From Streptomyces sporangiiformans (GTDB taxonomy: Bacteria > Actinomycetota > Actinomycetes > Streptomycetales > Streptomycetaceae): a stretch of 64,000 nucleotides of DNA. The stretch's first letter is position 1; each line of letters starts with the position of its first letter. The translations under genes were made by a program, and so were the position numbers. The notes under the pieces were generated by a model. It did not search any database, was not told the DNA's origin, and saw only the letters and a program-made list of their open reading frames with translations. The DNA lies in NCBI RefSeq assembly GCF_005768555.2, contig NZ_VCHX02000071.1, positions 1 through 64,000 of the forward strand, in the 5' to 3' direction. Shown here piece after piece: positions 40,563 to 49,241 of this stretch.

Positions 40563-41639
40563 TCACGGGGGGTTCCCGGGACTGCTGTCCCCCGTCGGCG
40601 CCGTCGGCGACAGCGACTCGGGGGCCGGGGTCGCACCGGTGCGCAGTCGACGCCGGGCGGAGTAGCCGGCCAGGCCGACGGCGAGGAGCAGAGTGGCGCC
40701 GTTGAACAACGGAGTCACCCAGAACTGGGCGCCGAGTTGGCCGATACCGGCGAGGCCTACGGCCAGGACGGCGACGGCGACGAGGGTGCCCATGGCGTTG
40801 GGGCGGCCGGGTTTGATCGCGGTGGAGCCGAGCAGCGCGCCCACGAAGGCGGGCAGCAGGTAGTCGAGGCCGACGCTCGGGTTGCCGATCTGCTGCTGGG
40901 CGGCGAGCAGCACACCGGCGAAGCCGACGATCAGCCCCGACCCGGCGAAGGCATAGATGGAATATCGGCGGGTGGGGATGCCGACGAGCTCGGCGGCACG
41001 GGGGTTGGAGCCGATGACGTACAGGTACCGGCCGAGCGGCAGGCGCTCCAGGAGCAGCCAGAGGAGGACCGCGAGGGCGAGTACGTAGAAGGCGGGCACC
41101 GGAAGGCCGAGGAAGGTGGAGTCGTAGAGGTCGGTGAAGGCGGTCGGCAGGCCCTGCGGGCTGGGGACGATCCGGGCGCCGCCGGTGATCCAGCCGGTCA
41201 CGGCGTACAGCATGCTGCCGGTCCCGAGGGTCGCGATGAAGGAGTCGATCCTGCCGAACTCGACGATGACACCGTTGAGGACGCCGACCACCGTCCCCCC
41301 GAGGATCACCGCGAGGCAGGCGAGCGGCCAGGGCCAGCCGTCGTTGACGACGAGCTGCATCACCATGACGTGGGCCAGGCCGAGGCCGTAGCCGATGGAG
41401 AGGTCGAACTTGCCGGTCACGATGGGGAGCGTGGCGCCCAGCGCGAGGATGGCCGGGATCGACTGGGTGGAGAGGATCGAGGAGACGTTGTCGTGGGTCG
41501 GGAAGGTGCGCGGCAGGGCGAGGGAGAAGACCAGGAAGAGCAGGGCGGTGAGGGCCAGGAGACCGTAGGTGCCGATGAGGTGCCCGCTCTGCTCGCGCAG
41601 CCGGTCGAGCCGGGACGGTGGTGAGGGCGAGGTGGTCAT
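40563..41639 (-). CDS. Sugar ABC transporter permease (RbsC type)
   Basis: A 358-aa permease with about 10 helices, from LLALTALLFLVFSLAL to ATLLLAVGLAGYS. The block LPIVTGKFDLSIGYGLGLAH and the cytoplasmic segment YVIGSNPRAAELVGIPTRRY are the family marks. The C-terminal tail is Pro/Ser/Thr-rich. ATG 41639 overlaps the ATPase stop (ATGA), so the two genes are coupled. A longer upstream frame is not used. Confidence 0.85.
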   Translation of the reverse strand: MTTSPSPPSRLDRLREQSGHLIGTYGLLALTALLFLVFSLALPRTFPTHDNVSSILSTQSIPAILALGATLPIVTGKFDLSIGYGLGLAHVMVMQLVVNDGWPWPLACLAVILGGTVVGVLNGVIVEFGRIDSFIATLGTGSMLYAVTGWITGGARIVPSPQGLPTAFTDLYDSTFLGLPVPAFYVLALAVLLWLLLERLPLGRYLYVIGSNPRAAELVGIPTRRYSIYAFAGSGLIVGFAGVLLAAQQQIGNPSVGLDYLLPAFVGALLGSTAIKPGRPNAMGTLVAVAVLAVGLAGIGQLGAQFWVTPLFNGATLLLAVGLAGYSARRRLRTGATPAPESLSPTAPTGDSSPGNPP

Positions 41640-43186
41640 CGGCGGGCCGTGGTTCCGGGAAGGGCCGAGGCGGCCCGGGTGAGTGCGGCCACCGTGAGGT
41701 CCGGGCCGCTCAGCTCGGCGGTCACGGCCCCGCGGACGAATACCAGGGCGCGCCGGCACACGCCCGCCACCTCCTCGAAGTCGGTGGAGATGAGCAGGAC
41801 CGCGAGGCCGGCGGCGAGCGCGTCGTCGAGCAGGCCGTGGATCGTCGCCTTGGCGCCGACATCCACGCTCGCGGTCGGTTCCTCCAGGATCAGCAGGCGC
41901 ATGCCGACCGGGACCCACCGTCCGATCATGACCTTCTGCTGGTTGCCGCCGGACAGGGTGGCGATCGGGGCCTCGCTGTCACGGGGACGCACCGAGAACC
42001 GGTCCATCAGGGCGACGGCCTCGGTACGCTCGCGGCGGGGGCTGATCCAGCGCAACGCCGACAGTCCGCCCGCCCGGGGGTTGGCCAGGAGGTTCTCCCG
42101 TACGGTCAGTTCGGCCGCGCAGCCCTCCTCCTGCCTGTTGCCGGTCACGAGACCGACACCGAGGCCGACGGCGGCGGCGACCGTCCCCGGTCGGTACGGG
42201 CGACCGTCCAGAAGTGCGCGGCCGCCGAGGAGCCGCCGGGACCCGGCGAGGGCGCGGCCCAGGTCCATGTGCCCGGCGCCCGTGAGGCCCACGAGGCCGA
42301 GGATCTCGCCGTGCCGCAGCTCCAGGCTGACCGGTCCGGCCCGCGCGGTCCGGACGCCGTCGAGGGTCAGCGCGGGCGGGCCGTCGGCGGGCAGGGCAGC
42401 GGGCCGGTGCGCGGTCAGTTCGAAGCCCACGATGTCGTGCACCAGGCGGGTGAGGCTGTGGCCCGCCAGCGGGCCATGGCTGACGAGGCGGCCGTCGCGC
42501 AGGACCGCGAAGGTGTCGGCGACCGCGTACACCTCGTCCAGGCGGTGGCTGACGTAGAGAATGCCGTGCCCCCGGTCGCGCAGGGAGTGCAGTACGTCGA
42601 AGAGGCGGGCGCAGTCGGCGGCGGGGAGGCTGGCGGTCGGCTCGTCGAGGACGATGAGTTCGGCCCGGGTCGCGAGGGCACGCGCGATGGCCACGAGTGA
42701 ACGCTCGGCGGGGGCGAGGTCGGCGATCCGAGCGTCGGGGTCCAGATGTCCGGCGACGGTGCGCAGCACCTCGGTGCAGCGCTCCCGGGTCCGCCGCCAG
42801 GAGATCAGCGTGCGCTGCCGCCCGCCGCGCGCGTACCCGGTGCTGAGGGCGATGTTCTCGGCGACCGTCATCCACTCCACGAGACCGAGGTCCTGGTGGA
42901 TGAAGGACATGCACCGGGAGGCGGCGTCGGTCCCGAGCCGGTGCCCGGCCACCGTCACCTCTCCTTCGTCGGCGTGGTGGACGCCGGCGAGCACCTTGAT
43001 GAGCGTGGACTTTCCGGCACCGTTGGGCCCCAGAAGGGCGAGGACACTGCCGCCGTGGATGTCGAGGTCGACCCCGGCGAGCGCGCGGGTCCCGCCGAAC
43101 CGCTTGCTGAGACCGCGGATTCGGACGAGGGGTTCCGCGCCGAGCGGCGGGCGCACGTTCGCAGAGGTGTCTGGAGCGTCATGCAC
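41636..43186 (-). CDS. Sugar ABC transporter ATPase with two nucleotide-binding domains (RbsA-like)
   Basis: A 516-aa duplicated ATPase. Domain 1 (about 15-255): Walker A GPNGAGKST, Walker B LIVLDEPTASL, but a degenerate signature (LAPAERS). Domain 2 (about 275-510): the Walker A is degenerate (GLTGAGHMD), but the signature LSGGNQQK and Walker B LLILEEPTASV are intact. This asymmetric pattern is normal for RbsA/MglA-type sugar importers. It energises the permease at 40563. ATG 43186 starts the operon. Confidence 0.88.
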   Translation of the reverse strand: MHDAPDTSANVRPPLGAEPLVRIRGLSKRFGGTRALAGVDLDIHGGSVLALLGPNGAGKSTLIKVLAGVHHADEGEVTVAGHRLGTDAASRCMSFIHQDLGLVEWMTVAENIALSTGYARGGRQRTLISWRRTRERCTEVLRTVAGHLDPDARIADLAPAERSLVAIARALATRAELIVLDEPTASLPAADCARLFDVLHSLRDRGHGILYVSHRLDEVYAVADTFAVLRDGRLVSHGPLAGHSLTRLVHDIVGFELTAHRPAALPADGPPALTLDGVRTARAGPVSLELRHGEILGLVGLTGAGHMDLGRALAGSRRLLGGRALLDGRPYRPGTVAAAVGLGVGLVTGNRQEEGCAAELTVRENLLANPRAGGLSALRWISPRRERTEAVALMDRFSVRPRDSEAPIATLSGGNQQKVMIGRWVPVGMRLLILEEPTASVDVGAKATIHGLLDDALAAGLAVLLISTDFEEVAGVCRRALVFVRGAVTAELSGPDLTVAALTRAASALPGTTARR

Positions 43187-43196
43187 GGACTTCTCC

Positions 43197-43226
43197 GGTG
43201 GTGGCCTGGCGGGTGGTGGCCTGGCG
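43197..43226. repeat. Tandem 15-bp direct repeat upstream of ATPase gene
   Basis: GGTGGTGGCCTGGCG occurs twice without a gap (43197-43211, 43212-43226), 11 bases upstream of the ATPase start on its strand. It lies in the untranslated leader. A slippage product is likely; a regulatory role is unproven. The rest of the gap 43187-43365 shows nothing else. Confidence 0.5.
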
Positions 43227-43365
43227 AGTGGTTCCCGTCCGCATCGGGATGCTACTGGGACCGCCTACCGCATTTACGGCATCTTGCGGCCCCTGCTACT
43301 CCAACGGGTCAGTTGATCGGCAGGGCATTCCTCCATACGTGTGGTGGCCGCGAACGGACCCGTGC

Positions 43366-46179
43366 TCAGGCCGCCGCGTCAAGGGAGCACTCGGCCCAGA
43401 TGACCTTGCCCTCCGGGGTGTAGCGAGCCCCCCAGGCCTGCGCCAGCTGGGCGACGAGGAACAGGCCGCGGCCGCCCTCGTCCATGCTGGCCGCCCGGCG
43501 CAGGTGCGGGGCGGTACTACTGGTGTCGGAGACCTCGCAGATCAGGGTGCGGTCGTGGATCAGCCGCACCCTGATGGGCCCGGTCGCGTGGCGGACGGCG
43601 TTGGTGACCAGTTCACTGACCAGCAGTTCCACGGTAAACGCGGCCTCGTCCAGGCCCCAGTCGGTCACCTGCCGGGTGACGGAGGCACGGACCTGGCCGA
43701 CGAGGGCCGGGTCGGCTGCCAGGTCCCAGTCGGCGATCCGCTTGGGGTCCAGGGTGTGGGTGCGGGCGACCAGCAGGGCGATGTCGTCACCGGGGTGAGC
43801 GGGGGCCACGCCGTCCAGAACAGCCTTGCAGGTGTCCCCGGGTGGGCGGTCCGGGTGCGCCAGTGCCCGTCGCAGGTCATCGAGGGCCACATCGACGTCG
43901 CGTTGCCGGTCCTCGATGAGCCCGTCCGTGTACAGGACCAGCTGGCTGTGTTCGGGAACGTGGAACTCGGCGGCTTCGAAGGGCAGGCCGCCCAGGCCGA
44001 GTGGAGGACCGGCCGGCAGGTCGGGGAATGACACGGTGCCGTCGGGGTGGACCAGCGCGGGCGGGGGGTGGCCGGCGCGGGCCATGGTGCACTGTTGCGA
44101 GGTGGGGTCGTAGACGGCGTACAGGCAGGTCGCGCCGATGATGCCGATGCTGTCGGCCGCGGGGTCCTCCCGGCCTTCCTCCCGGTCCAGGCGCACCACC
44201 AGATCGTCGAGGTGGCTGAGGACTTCATCCGGGCTGAAGTCGAGTTCGGCGAAGCTGCGTGCGGCGGTGCGCAGGCGGCCCATGGTGGCGGCCGCGTGCA
44301 GTCCGTGGCCGACGACATCGCCGACGATGAGGCCGATGCGGGTGCCGGAGAGCGGAATGACGTCGTACCAGTCCCCGCCCACGGCTGACTCGGCCGGCAG
44401 ATAGCAATGGGCCACCTCGACGGCGTTCTGCTCGGGCACACCGTGTGGGAGCAGGCTCCGCTGCAGGGCCAGAACCATCGCGTGCTCGCGGGTGTAACGC
44501 CGCGCGTTGTCCATGCACAGGGCGGCGCGGGAGACGAGTTCCTGGGCCAGCGAGCAGTCGTCGTCCCCGAAGGGAGCGGGATCGCGTGAACGGTAGAAGC
44601 TGGCGACGCCGAGGACCACGCCGCGGGCGACCAGGGGCACCGTGATGAGGGAGTGCACGTGGGCGAGTAGCTGATTCGTGTGCTCGGGGTCCTGGGCGAG
44701 CCAGCCGGCGGCGGCCTGCAGATCGGGTTCCAGGACTGCGCGCCCGCCGGTCAGGGAACGCGACTGGGGCGTGGTCGGCCAGAGCTCGATCCGCTTGCCG
44801 ACCGGGTGGAAGGGGCAGTCGGCGCGGATGCCGTGCACCACGGTACGGCGCAGTTCCCTGCCGGGGTCCGCGGACTCCTCACCGCGCAGCACGGCCTCGG
44901 CCAGATCGATGGTGACGAAGTCGGCCAGTCGCGGGACGGCCGTCTCGGCGAGTTCCTCGGCGGTACGCCGCACGTCCAAGGTGGTGCCGATGCTGGCGCT
45001 GGCCTCGGACAGCAGTTCCAGGCGGCGCCGTGCGGCGAGGGCGTACTCGCCTACTCCTGGCTCACCCACCAGCACCAGAGCGGGGGCCGGGGCCGGGCCG
45101 TGGGGCGTGGCGTCGTCGCCGTCGGCAGGCGACCTTGACGGCGGGGTAACGGGTTCGGTCGCACGCCCGGCGGGGAGGCTGAGCAGCTCCTCGACCTGCC
45201 GCGGGATGGCGAACCGCTGGCGCGGCGTGTCGACGGGGAGTGGTGGGTGACCGGGGAGGACGGCCTCGACGGCGACCCCCTGGGTCCCGGAGGCACTCGT
45301 CATCGGGCGGCTGAGGAGAGTGACGCGTCGGCCGTCGGACAGATGCACATCGACAGCGACACGCCGTGCCGCGGAGATCAGCTCGGCGGCCTTCTCCCTG
45401 AGTATCGCCAGGTCACGGGGGTGCAGCAGCTGGGACAGTTCCTCCACGCTGCTGCCGTCCCCGGTTCCGGGCGGCTCACCGAGCCGCACGCGGCGGGCCT
45501 CGGTGTACGCCCGCAGCAGGCCCAGCTCTCGCTCGGAGCTCTGCCCCAGCAGCCGCCTTTCGATGGCCTCGGCCGCCCCGCGTATGACGGGGAGCAGACC
45601 GGGGTCCGCGAAGGAGCGCGGATAGCCGAAGCACAGGATGCCTTCGATGCCCCCGCTGAGCGGGTCGCGGACGGGCAGCGCGCAGCAGGCACTCGACTGA
45701 GAGCGCTCGGCGAAGTGCTCGGCACCGTAGACCTCGATGAGGCGCCTTTCCGCCAGGGCGAGACCTATGCCGTTCGTACCGGCGACCTGTTCGGCGAACA
45801 CGAATCCGGGAGCGCGCTGGATGTCCGGAAGACTTCTGGCCCAGGACTCCCTGCCGAAACGGCGTTGGAGCACCGTCCCGTTCCCGTCGGCGAGGGAGAT
45901 GTTCATCTCCATGCCCGCGAACTTGGACTGCAGCCGGTCGAGCACGGGAGCTGCCGCGCGGGCAAGCCTGCCGTCGGGGTCGAAGTCCTCCCGGTAGGGA
46001 AGCTCCGCCTGGTCGGGGGACAGACCCAGTGACCGGCAACGCTGCCAGGAGTCCTGGATCGGGCTTCTCACTCTTCCTTCGACCGACTCGCCCTGCAGGA
46101 ACCGCTCACGAAAACGTGTGGGCCCGGTGCCGCCTCTCACCAGCCCCACCTGAGGCGGTCCCCCATCGGAGCGAACCAC
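43366..46179 (-). CDS. Chimeric regulator: AcoR-type GAF sensor + GAF + SpoIIE phosphatase + HATPase
   Basis: A protein of about 937 aa. The N-terminal third matches the AcoR-like sensor (RFRERFLQGE...IQDSWQRC, then APGFVFAEQVAGTNGIGLAL), as in the regulator at 30418. A relic Walker A, GEPGVGEYALA (DNA about 45040-45075), has Glu in place of the essential Lys and is fused straight to a GAF domain (LELLSEASASIGTTLDV). A SpoIIE-type PP2C phosphatase follows (SAVGGDWYDVIPL, VGDVVGHG, YTDGLIEDR, PGDDIALLV), and then an anti-sigma HATPase (VSELVTNAVRH, GGRGLFLVAQLA). It probably tunes an anti-sigma partner network. GTG 46179 is favoured because GAGG lies 6 bases upstream; in-frame ATG 46221 lacks a site. 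Confidence 0.8.
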   Translation of the reverse strand: MVRSDGGPPQVGLVRGGTGPTRFRERFLQGESVEGRVRSPIQDSWQRCRSLGLSPDQAELPYREDFDPDGRLARAAAPVLDRLQSKFAGMEMNISLADGNGTVLQRRFGRESWARSLPDIQRAPGFVFAEQVAGTNGIGLALAERRLIEVYGAEHFAERSQSSACCALPVRDPLSGGIEGILCFGYPRSFADPGLLPVIRGAAEAIERRLLGQSSERELGLLRAYTEARRVRLGEPPGTGDGSSVEELSQLLHPRDLAILREKAAELISAARRVAVDVHLSDGRRVTLLSRPMTSASGTQGVAVEAVLPGHPPLPVDTPRQRFAIPRQVEELLSLPAGRATEPVTPPSRSPADGDDATPHGPAPAPALVLVGEPGVGEYALAARRRLELLSEASASIGTTLDVRRTAEELAETAVPRLADFVTIDLAEAVLRGEESADPGRELRRTVVHGIRADCPFHPVGKRIELWPTTPQSRSLTGGRAVLEPDLQAAAGWLAQDPEHTNQLLAHVHSLITVPLVARGVVLGVASFYRSRDPAPFGDDDCSLAQELVSRAALCMDNARRYTREHAMVLALQRSLLPHGVPEQNAVEVAHCYLPAESAVGGDWYDVIPLSGTRIGLIVGDVVGHGLHAAATMGRLRTAARSFAELDFSPDEVLSHLDDLVVRLDREEGREDPAADSIGIIGATCLYAVYDPTSQQCTMARAGHPPPALVHPDGTVSFPDLPAGPPLGLGGLPFEAAEFHVPEHSQLVLYTDGLIEDRQRDVDVALDDLRRALAHPDRPPGDTCKAVLDGVAPAHPGDDIALLVARTHTLDPKRIADWDLAADPALVGQVRASVTRQVTDWGLDEAAFTVELLVSELVTNAVRHATGPIRVRLIHDRTLICEVSDTSSTAPHLRRAASMDEGGRGLFLVAQLAQAWGARYTPEGKVIWAECSLDAAA

Positions 46180-46280
46180 TCTCCACCTCACTAACAAGGT
46201 AATAATCCGCCCTTCGACCATAACGCCATATGCAGCAATAAAGGGCTAGAGATTGCGTGATTACGGTGCGTTCCAACCCG

Positions 46281-46844
46281 TCACTCGTGATGGTCGGGGT
46301 CGGGCCAGTCTTCTCCGGTGAGGGTCGCCGTCATGCGCCCCTCTTCGAGTGCCACTTTCACGTCCATGCCGCTTGCCGCGGCCTCGACGAAGGCGCTGGG
46401 CGGCATGTCGTCGAGGAGGAAGACGAAATGCAGGAGGAACGGTGGCCAGTGCTGGTTCGCCACCCCATCGGCGTCGAGCTGAAGGTTGGCCCTCCACGCC
46501 GCCTGGCAGAGGACCGAGACGAAGAGCCCCAGGAATCCGGCGCCCCGCAGGTCATCGGCGTTGTCGATCAGGACCGCGATGTCCTTTGTGGTGCCCCCGT
46601 GGCCGTGCCGGTCGTGAAGGCAGTCCACGAGCGCGTCCCAGTTGTGGCCGAAGTGGCCGGGGAAGGACAGCTCCCGGGCAAAGGCGGCGAACAGGTTCTT
46701 CGGCTCTCGCAGCTCCCGGCCGTCCATACGGAATACGCGCCCACCCTGTTCCCGCAGCCTGGCGGTCTCGGCGTTCAGCCATGGGTCGTCCCGGCGGGTG
46801 AAAACGACCCAGGGTGGCCGGCGCCGAGTGAGTGAGGTTGCCAT
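46281..46844 (-). CDS. Barstar-family protein (ribonuclease inhibitor-like)
   Basis: A 187-aa protein. The central part FRMDGRELREPKNLFAAF and LSFPGHFGHNWDALVDCLHD is the barstar signature (inhibitor helix with the acidic Asp that blocks barnase). The family normally has about 90-130 residues, so this one carries extra sequence at both ends. No barnase-like toxin gene is adjacent, so its partner is unknown. ATG 46844 has AGGA about 10 bases upstream. It diverges from the monooxygenase gene. Confidence 0.75.
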   Translation of the reverse strand: MATSLTRRRPPWVVFTRRDDPWLNAETARLREQGGRVFRMDGRELREPKNLFAAFARELSFPGHFGHNWDALVDCLHDRHGHGGTTKDIAVLIDNADDLRGAGFLGLFVSVLCQAAWRANLQLDADGVANQHWPPFLLHFVFLLDDMPPSAFVEAAASGMDVKVALEEGRMTATLTGEDWPDPDHHE

Positions 46845-47027
46845 GCGGGAGATCCTGGCACCGGAGCTCCGCGCGCTCGACCTGCGCGACATCGCACCAG
46901 TCGCTGCCGCCGCCCACCCATAGGTTCAGCCTTGGGCAGCCAAGGGAAATCGAGGGTGTACCGATGGGTGAAGGTTCCCCATACTCGCGTCAGGGGTCGA
47001 GGGGGTCGACAGCGAGGGAGCCTCACC

Positions 47028-48311
47028 ATGACTTCACCGCGCTACTGCGTCATCGGAGCCGGCGCCGCCGGCCTGGCGGCGCTCCAGGTCCTCACCGACC
47101 GCGGATTCGCCGTCGACTGCTTCGAACGCACCGACCGGGTCGGCGGACACTGGCACACCGACTACGACTCGCTGCACCTGATCACCTCGCGCGACGTGTC
47201 CGGTTTCGACGGGTTCCCCATGCCGGCCGACTACCCCGTCTACCCCAGCCGTGACCAGATGCGGGCCTACCTGGAGAGCTTCGCCGAGCACCACGGGCTG
47301 CGCGAGCGGATCAGCTTCGGCACCGAGGTGACGGGGGTGAAGCCCGTCGGCCCCGCCGGCCGGGACGGCTGGGACGGCTGGACGGTCGAGACGTCCGACG
47401 GCGACATCAGGGAGTACGACGCGGTCCTCGTCGCCAACGGTCACCTGACCGACCCCTACATACCGGATTACGACGGGAAGTTCACCGGCAAGCAGATCCA
47501 TTCCGCGAACTACCGCAACGCCGCCGACCTCGAGGGCCGCCGCGTCCTGGTGGTGGGCGCCGGCAACTCCGGATGCGATCTGGTGGTGGACGCCGCCCAT
47601 GCCCGGCTGGACGCGAACATCTCCGTACGGCACGGCCAGGTGTTCCAGCCCAAGGCGCTGTTCGGGAAACCCCGCGCGGAGCTGCGCTGGCTGACCAGGC
47701 TTCCCTCCTTCGCGCAGGAACGCCTCACCCGGGCGCTCATCAACATCGCTGTCGGACCGCCCACCGCCTACCGGGGCCTGCCCGAGCCCGTCACCCGCAA
47801 CCTCAACAAGCAGCGCCCGGTCGTCAACAACCTGCTGCTGTACTGGATCCAGCACGGCCGGATCACCGTCCGGCCGGGCATCGAGCGGTTCGACGGCCCT
47901 ACCGTGCACTTCACCGACGGCTCGGCCACGCAGATCGACACCGTCGTCTGGGCCACCGGGTTCAAGACCTCGTTCCCGTTCCTCGACCCCGGCCTGCTGA
48001 CCTGGCAGGAGCGCACCCCGCTGCGGGTCGCCGGGCTCACCGTCCCCGTCGGCCTCGAGCGGCTCTTCTTCATCGGCCTCGCCGCGCCCCGCGGTCCCCA
48101 ACTGCCCGTCTACTCGGCCCAGGCGAAGCTCGTCGCCCGTTTCCTGGAGCTGCAGCAGCGCGATTGTGTCGCGCTGTCCGGTTTCTTCAGCGGCCGGCAG
48201 ACCCCGGACGCGCGGATCGACATCGTACGGAAGGTGTGGCTGAAGCAAATGGACGCCACCCACAAGGCGCTCGGCCCGCTCGCGCGCGGCGCCACAGGAG
48301 GTGCCCGTTGA
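47028..48311 (+). CDS. Flavin-containing monooxygenase (FMO/Baeyer-Villiger-like)
   Basis: A 427-aa two-dinucleotide-domain flavoprotein. FAD motif VIGAGAAGLAALQVL at the N-terminus, GGHWHTDYDSLHLITS and PVYPSRDQMRAYLESFAEHH typical of FMOs, NADPH motif VLVVGAGNSGCD near residue 185, and the closing ATGFKTSFPFLD. The full Baeyer-Villiger fingerprint is not present, so N- or S-oxygenation or ketone oxidation cannot be separated. ATG 47028 follows GAGGGAG. The stop overlaps the next gene's TTG start, and the pair are surely co-translated. Confidence 0.85.
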   Translation: MTSPRYCVIGAGAAGLAALQVLTDRGFAVDCFERTDRVGGHWHTDYDSLHLITSRDVSGFDGFPMPADYPVYPSRDQMRAYLESFAEHHGLRERISFGTEVTGVKPVGPAGRDGWDGWTVETSDGDIREYDAVLVANGHLTDPYIPDYDGKFTGKQIHSANYRNAADLEGRRVLVVGAGNSGCDLVVDAAHARLDANISVRHGQVFQPKALFGKPRAELRWLTRLPSFAQERLTRALINIAVGPPTAYRGLPEPVTRNLNKQRPVVNNLLLYWIQHGRITVRPGIERFDGPTVHFTDGSATQIDTVVWATGFKTSFPFLDPGLLTWQERTPLRVAGLTVPVGLERLFFIGLAAPRGPQLPVYSAQAKLVARFLELQQRDCVALSGFFSGRQTPDARIDIVRKVWLKQMDATHKALGPLARGATGGAR

Positions 48312-49054
48312 GAACAAGTGCACGCCTTTCCGGGAGAACCGCCATCGTCACGGGCGCGGCCCGTGGCCAGGGGGCCTCGCATGCCCGACGTCTCGCCGCC
48401 GAGGGAGCGCGCGTCCTCGCATGCGACGTCCAGGACGACGTGGGCAAGGCCGAAGCGGCCTGGCTGCGTCAGCGCGGCCTCGACGTGGAGTACCTCCACC
48501 TCGATGTGAGTTCGCCGCCGGACTGGGCGCGGGCCGTCACCGTCGTCCGGGACGCCTTCGGCCGCCTGGACGTGCTGGTGAACAACGCGAAGATCATCCA
48601 TGTGAACCCGCTGCTCGAAGAGCGCATCGAGGACTGGAACACCACCCTCGCGGTCAACACCACCGGCCCGCTGCTGGGCATCCAGGCCGTCGTACCGCTG
48701 ATGCGCGAGAGCGGAGGCGGATCCATCGTCAACGTCTCGTCGGTCTCCGGGATCGTCGGGGCCGTCGGTCACGTCGCGTACTGCGCCAGCAAGGCGGCGC
48801 TGGGCGCGATCACCAGGACCGCCGCGCTCGAACTCGCCGCCGACGGTATCCGGGTCAACGCGATCTGTCCCGGAGGGGTCAGCACTCCCATGAACGCGAA
48901 CGAGAAAGAGGGCGGCGTGGTGCCGCAGACCCCGATGGGCCGTCGGGCCCACCTCCGGGAGATCTCCGGTGCGGTCGCCCATCTCGCCTCCGACGACTCC
49001 GCTTTCACGACCGGAACGGAGATCGTCATCGATGGCGGCCTCCTCGCCCACTGA
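48308..49054 (+). CDS. Short-chain dehydrogenase/reductase
   Basis: A 248-aa SDR. Cofactor loop TAIVTGAARGQGASHA, then LVNNAK (the usual NNAG has Lys here), active Ser in NVSSVSG, Tyr and Lys in YCASK, and the C-terminal GTEIVIDGG. Classical SDRs oxidise or reduce alcohols with NAD(P). A TTG start at 48308 is chosen because AGGAGGT lies 5 bases upstream and no ATG/GTG in frame precedes the cofactor loop. It overlaps the monooxygenase stop (TTGA), so the two probably act in sequence on one substrate. Confidence 0.85.
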   Translation: MRTSARLSGRTAIVTGAARGQGASHARRLAAEGARVLACDVQDDVGKAEAAWLRQRGLDVEYLHLDVSSPPDWARAVTVVRDAFGRLDVLVNNAKIIHVNPLLEERIEDWNTTLAVNTTGPLLGIQAVVPLMRESGGGSIVNVSSVSGIVGAVGHVAYCASKAALGAITRTAALELAADGIRVNAICPGGVSTPMNANEKEGGVVPQTPMGRRAHLREISGAVAHLASDDSAFTTGTEIVIDGGLLAH

Positions 49055-49057
49055 GCG

Positions 49058-49240
49058 TTGTCCACTGGTCAACACCCCGGCGCCCGTGTCGGCGGGCGCA
49101 TCGAGCAGGCCGTCGCCACCGTTCCCCTCGGCCGGGCGGCACGCCCGGAGGAGATCGCCGACTGGGTATGGACGCTCTGCCGCGGCTACTGCATGACCGG
49201 CGAAACCCTGGTCGTCAGCGGCGGTCTCACCGTCCGCTGA
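49058..49240 (+). pseudogene. C-terminal remnant of a second SDR gene
   Basis: After the intact SDR stop, the same strand encodes GGRIEQAVATVPLGRAARPE, then EEIADWVWTLCRGYCMTGET and VVSGGLTVR. This is the normal end of an SDR, but no cofactor domain or ribosome site precedes it. It is the tail of a deleted neighbour gene, most likely a former tandem SDR, and ends 2 bases before the convergent fusion gene. Confidence 0.55.
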
Positions 49241-49241
49241 C

